A DNA stretch of 6,350 nt, from positions 1-6,350 of the forward strand of contig JALSLS010000467.1 in NCBI GenBank assembly GCA_026988195.1. Direction: 5' to 3'. How positions within the stretch are numbered: position 1 is the first letter of the stretch; each line of letters starts with the position of its first letter. The DNA comes from Methylomonas sp. (GTDB lineage: Bacteria; Pseudomonadota; Gammaproteobacteria; Methylococcales; Methylomonadaceae). Below, one piece after another: positions 5,758-6,350 of the stretch. The position numbers and the translations under genes were made by a program. The notes below the pieces were generated by a model. The model was not told where the DNA came from. It saw nothing but the letters and a program-made list of their open reading frames with translations, and made no database searches.

Positions 5758-6000
5758 ATGCCAAACATAAACGGAAGAACTCTTGCCTTGGCCATACAGG
5801 CAGTTGACTTCAAAATGTCAGATCTTGAACGAATAATTAATTCAAAACCACCCGATCAAGGGGCAGAGTTAGAATCATTGTTTTTAAGCTACTCCAACGC
5901 GGCAGAGGCTCTCAAACTTGCCTACAAAGAGGCACTTCTAGAGGTTGACAATCTGCCACCTTACGAAGATCTTGTTCACGACGAAAATAAGCCTAGCTAA
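5758..6000 (+). CDS. tsi2: Tsi2-family immunity protein (antitoxin of Tse2)
   Basis: An 80-residue acidic, mainly helical protein. It resembles Tsi2 of Pseudomonas aeruginosa (77 residues, from memory) along its length: TLALAIQAV near 8-16, GAELESLFLSYSNAAEALKLAYKEAL at 35-60 against AELEQLL ... AADDLKNAYEQAL, and LPPYEDL at 66-72 against LPPYDRL. Tsi2 is a small helical protein that binds Tse2 directly and neutralises it in the cytoplasm. ATG 5758 is preferred over the in-frame TTG at 5740 because AAGGA at 5746-5750 is a good ribosome site with 7-base spacing and overlaps the toxin stop region. This suggests one toxin-immunity operon with coupled translation. The reading frame is intact, unlike its toxin. 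Without type VI genes nearby the pair may act as a chromosomal toxin-antitoxin module. Confidence 0.82.
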   Translation: MPNINGRTLALAIQAVDFKMSDLERIINSKPPDQGAELESLFLSYSNAAEALKLAYKEALLEVDNLPPYEDLVHDENKPS

Positions 6001-6047
6001 CTATTTGCCCTTTCTATATGCAGACCAGAGTAGGACTAGCAAGACAA

Positions 6048-6350
6048 ATGGACTCAGACACAAACCTATTTCTAGCAGTGGCTCTCAATGAACCAGAGAA
6101 AACAAGAATTATTCAGCTAACCTCGAATAAAAATGCGGTAGCTCCAGAAATATTGCCATATGAAATTGGTAATGCCCTTTCTGCAATGATTAAGCGAAAA
6201 AAATATCACATAATGAGGCATTATCAATACTTGAAATAGATAGAAAAATTTCTGTGCGCCTAGTCCCAGTAGATATTCTTAAAGCACTAGAATTGGCATT
6301 AGAATTTAATATTTATGCTTATGATACTTACTTTTTGCAATGTGCAAAGT
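6048..6350 (+). pseudogene. VapC-like PIN-domain ribonuclease toxin, -1 frame change at a seven-A run, cut by window end
   Basis: PIN-domain VapC toxins are Mg-dependent ribonucleases that cut tRNA, rRNA or mRNA. Residues 1-52 show MDSDTNLFL with first acidic Asp4, then APEILPYEIGNALSAM with Glu39. The frame then stops at 6237-6239. The -1 frame carries on from ATA at 6203 with ISHNEALSILEIDRKISVRL and IYAYDTYFLQCA, giving the third acidic residue, Asp93 in the joined product. The switch falls exactly on CGA AAA AAA (6195-6203). The gene leaves the window about 101 joined residues in, with perhaps 25-30 missing. I prefer ATG 6048, which puts the first PIN Asp where it normally sits; ATG 6018 adds 10 residues and neither has a strong ribosome site. 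No VapB gene lies upstream; tsi2 ends only 47 bases before. It could be a pseudogene, a phase-variable gene or one expressed by -1 slippage. Confidence 0.75.
6197..6203 (+). other. A AAA AAA slippery heptamer in the VapC-like gene
   Basis: Seven A residues fall in the zero frame as A AAA AAA (last base of CGA 6195-6197, then two Lys codons), the canonical X XXY YYZ layout for tandem -1 slippage. A -1 slip joins the N-terminal PIN half to the downstream half seamlessly (R-K-K-I-S-H). The same run is also a hot spot for indels and read errors. Confidence 0.55.

Noticed and set aside
1..6350. CRISPR array, tRNA or rRNA genes
   Set aside because: I found no regularly spaced direct repeats, cloverleaf patterns or rRNA-like sequence on either strand.

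Overview
The window reads as a low-GC gammaproteobacterium. The evidence is a pbpC-type murein synthase, a DUF2760/Hsp70 gene pair, and a PEP-CTERM surface protein with a VPxPA-type tail. This mix, with REP-like hairpins, would fit an aquatic lineage such as the methanotrophic Methylococcales. That placement is inference, because no rRNA or other taxonomic marker is present.

The left part (1-3858) is all on the minus strand. Reading in transcription order (right to left), it holds a complete bifunctional penicillin-binding protein 1C, a small exported protein of unknown function with its own candidate promoter and terminator, a membrane-anchored DUF2760 protein, and the start of an Hsp70-family chaperone. 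The Hsp70 start codon overlaps the DUF2760 stop (ATGA). DUF2760 and this Hsp70 type are usual partners, and the overlap suggests coupled translation. The cell-envelope gene pbpC lacks its common upstream partner, an alpha-2-macroglobulin gene.

The middle (3859-5290) is repeat-rich and carries one gene. Just upstream of pbpC lies a REP-like hairpin with a GTAG bulge. It sits 19 bases from what looks like the decayed first codons of a RAYT (REP-associated transposase). A plus-strand PEP-CTERM gene (4363-4992) is then bracketed by two copies of an 82-87 base palindromic repeat. The two copies share a nearly identical core, but their hairpin arms differ in sequence while staying self-complementary. 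A hairpin vaguely like an integron attC site and a 9-base direct repeat follow the second copy.

The right part (5291-6350) is an accessory toxin island on the plus strand. It holds a Tse2-family toxin broken by a frameshift, its intact Tsi2-family immunity protein, and a VapC-like PIN-domain toxin that runs off the window. The VapC frame changes by -1 exactly at a seven-A run laid out as the classic A AAA AAA slippery heptamer. No VapB antitoxin and no type VI secretion gene is visible. Both toxins being frame-broken while the immunity gene is intact fits decay of toxin genes, but frameshift decoding, phase variation or sequencing error must be separated from that.
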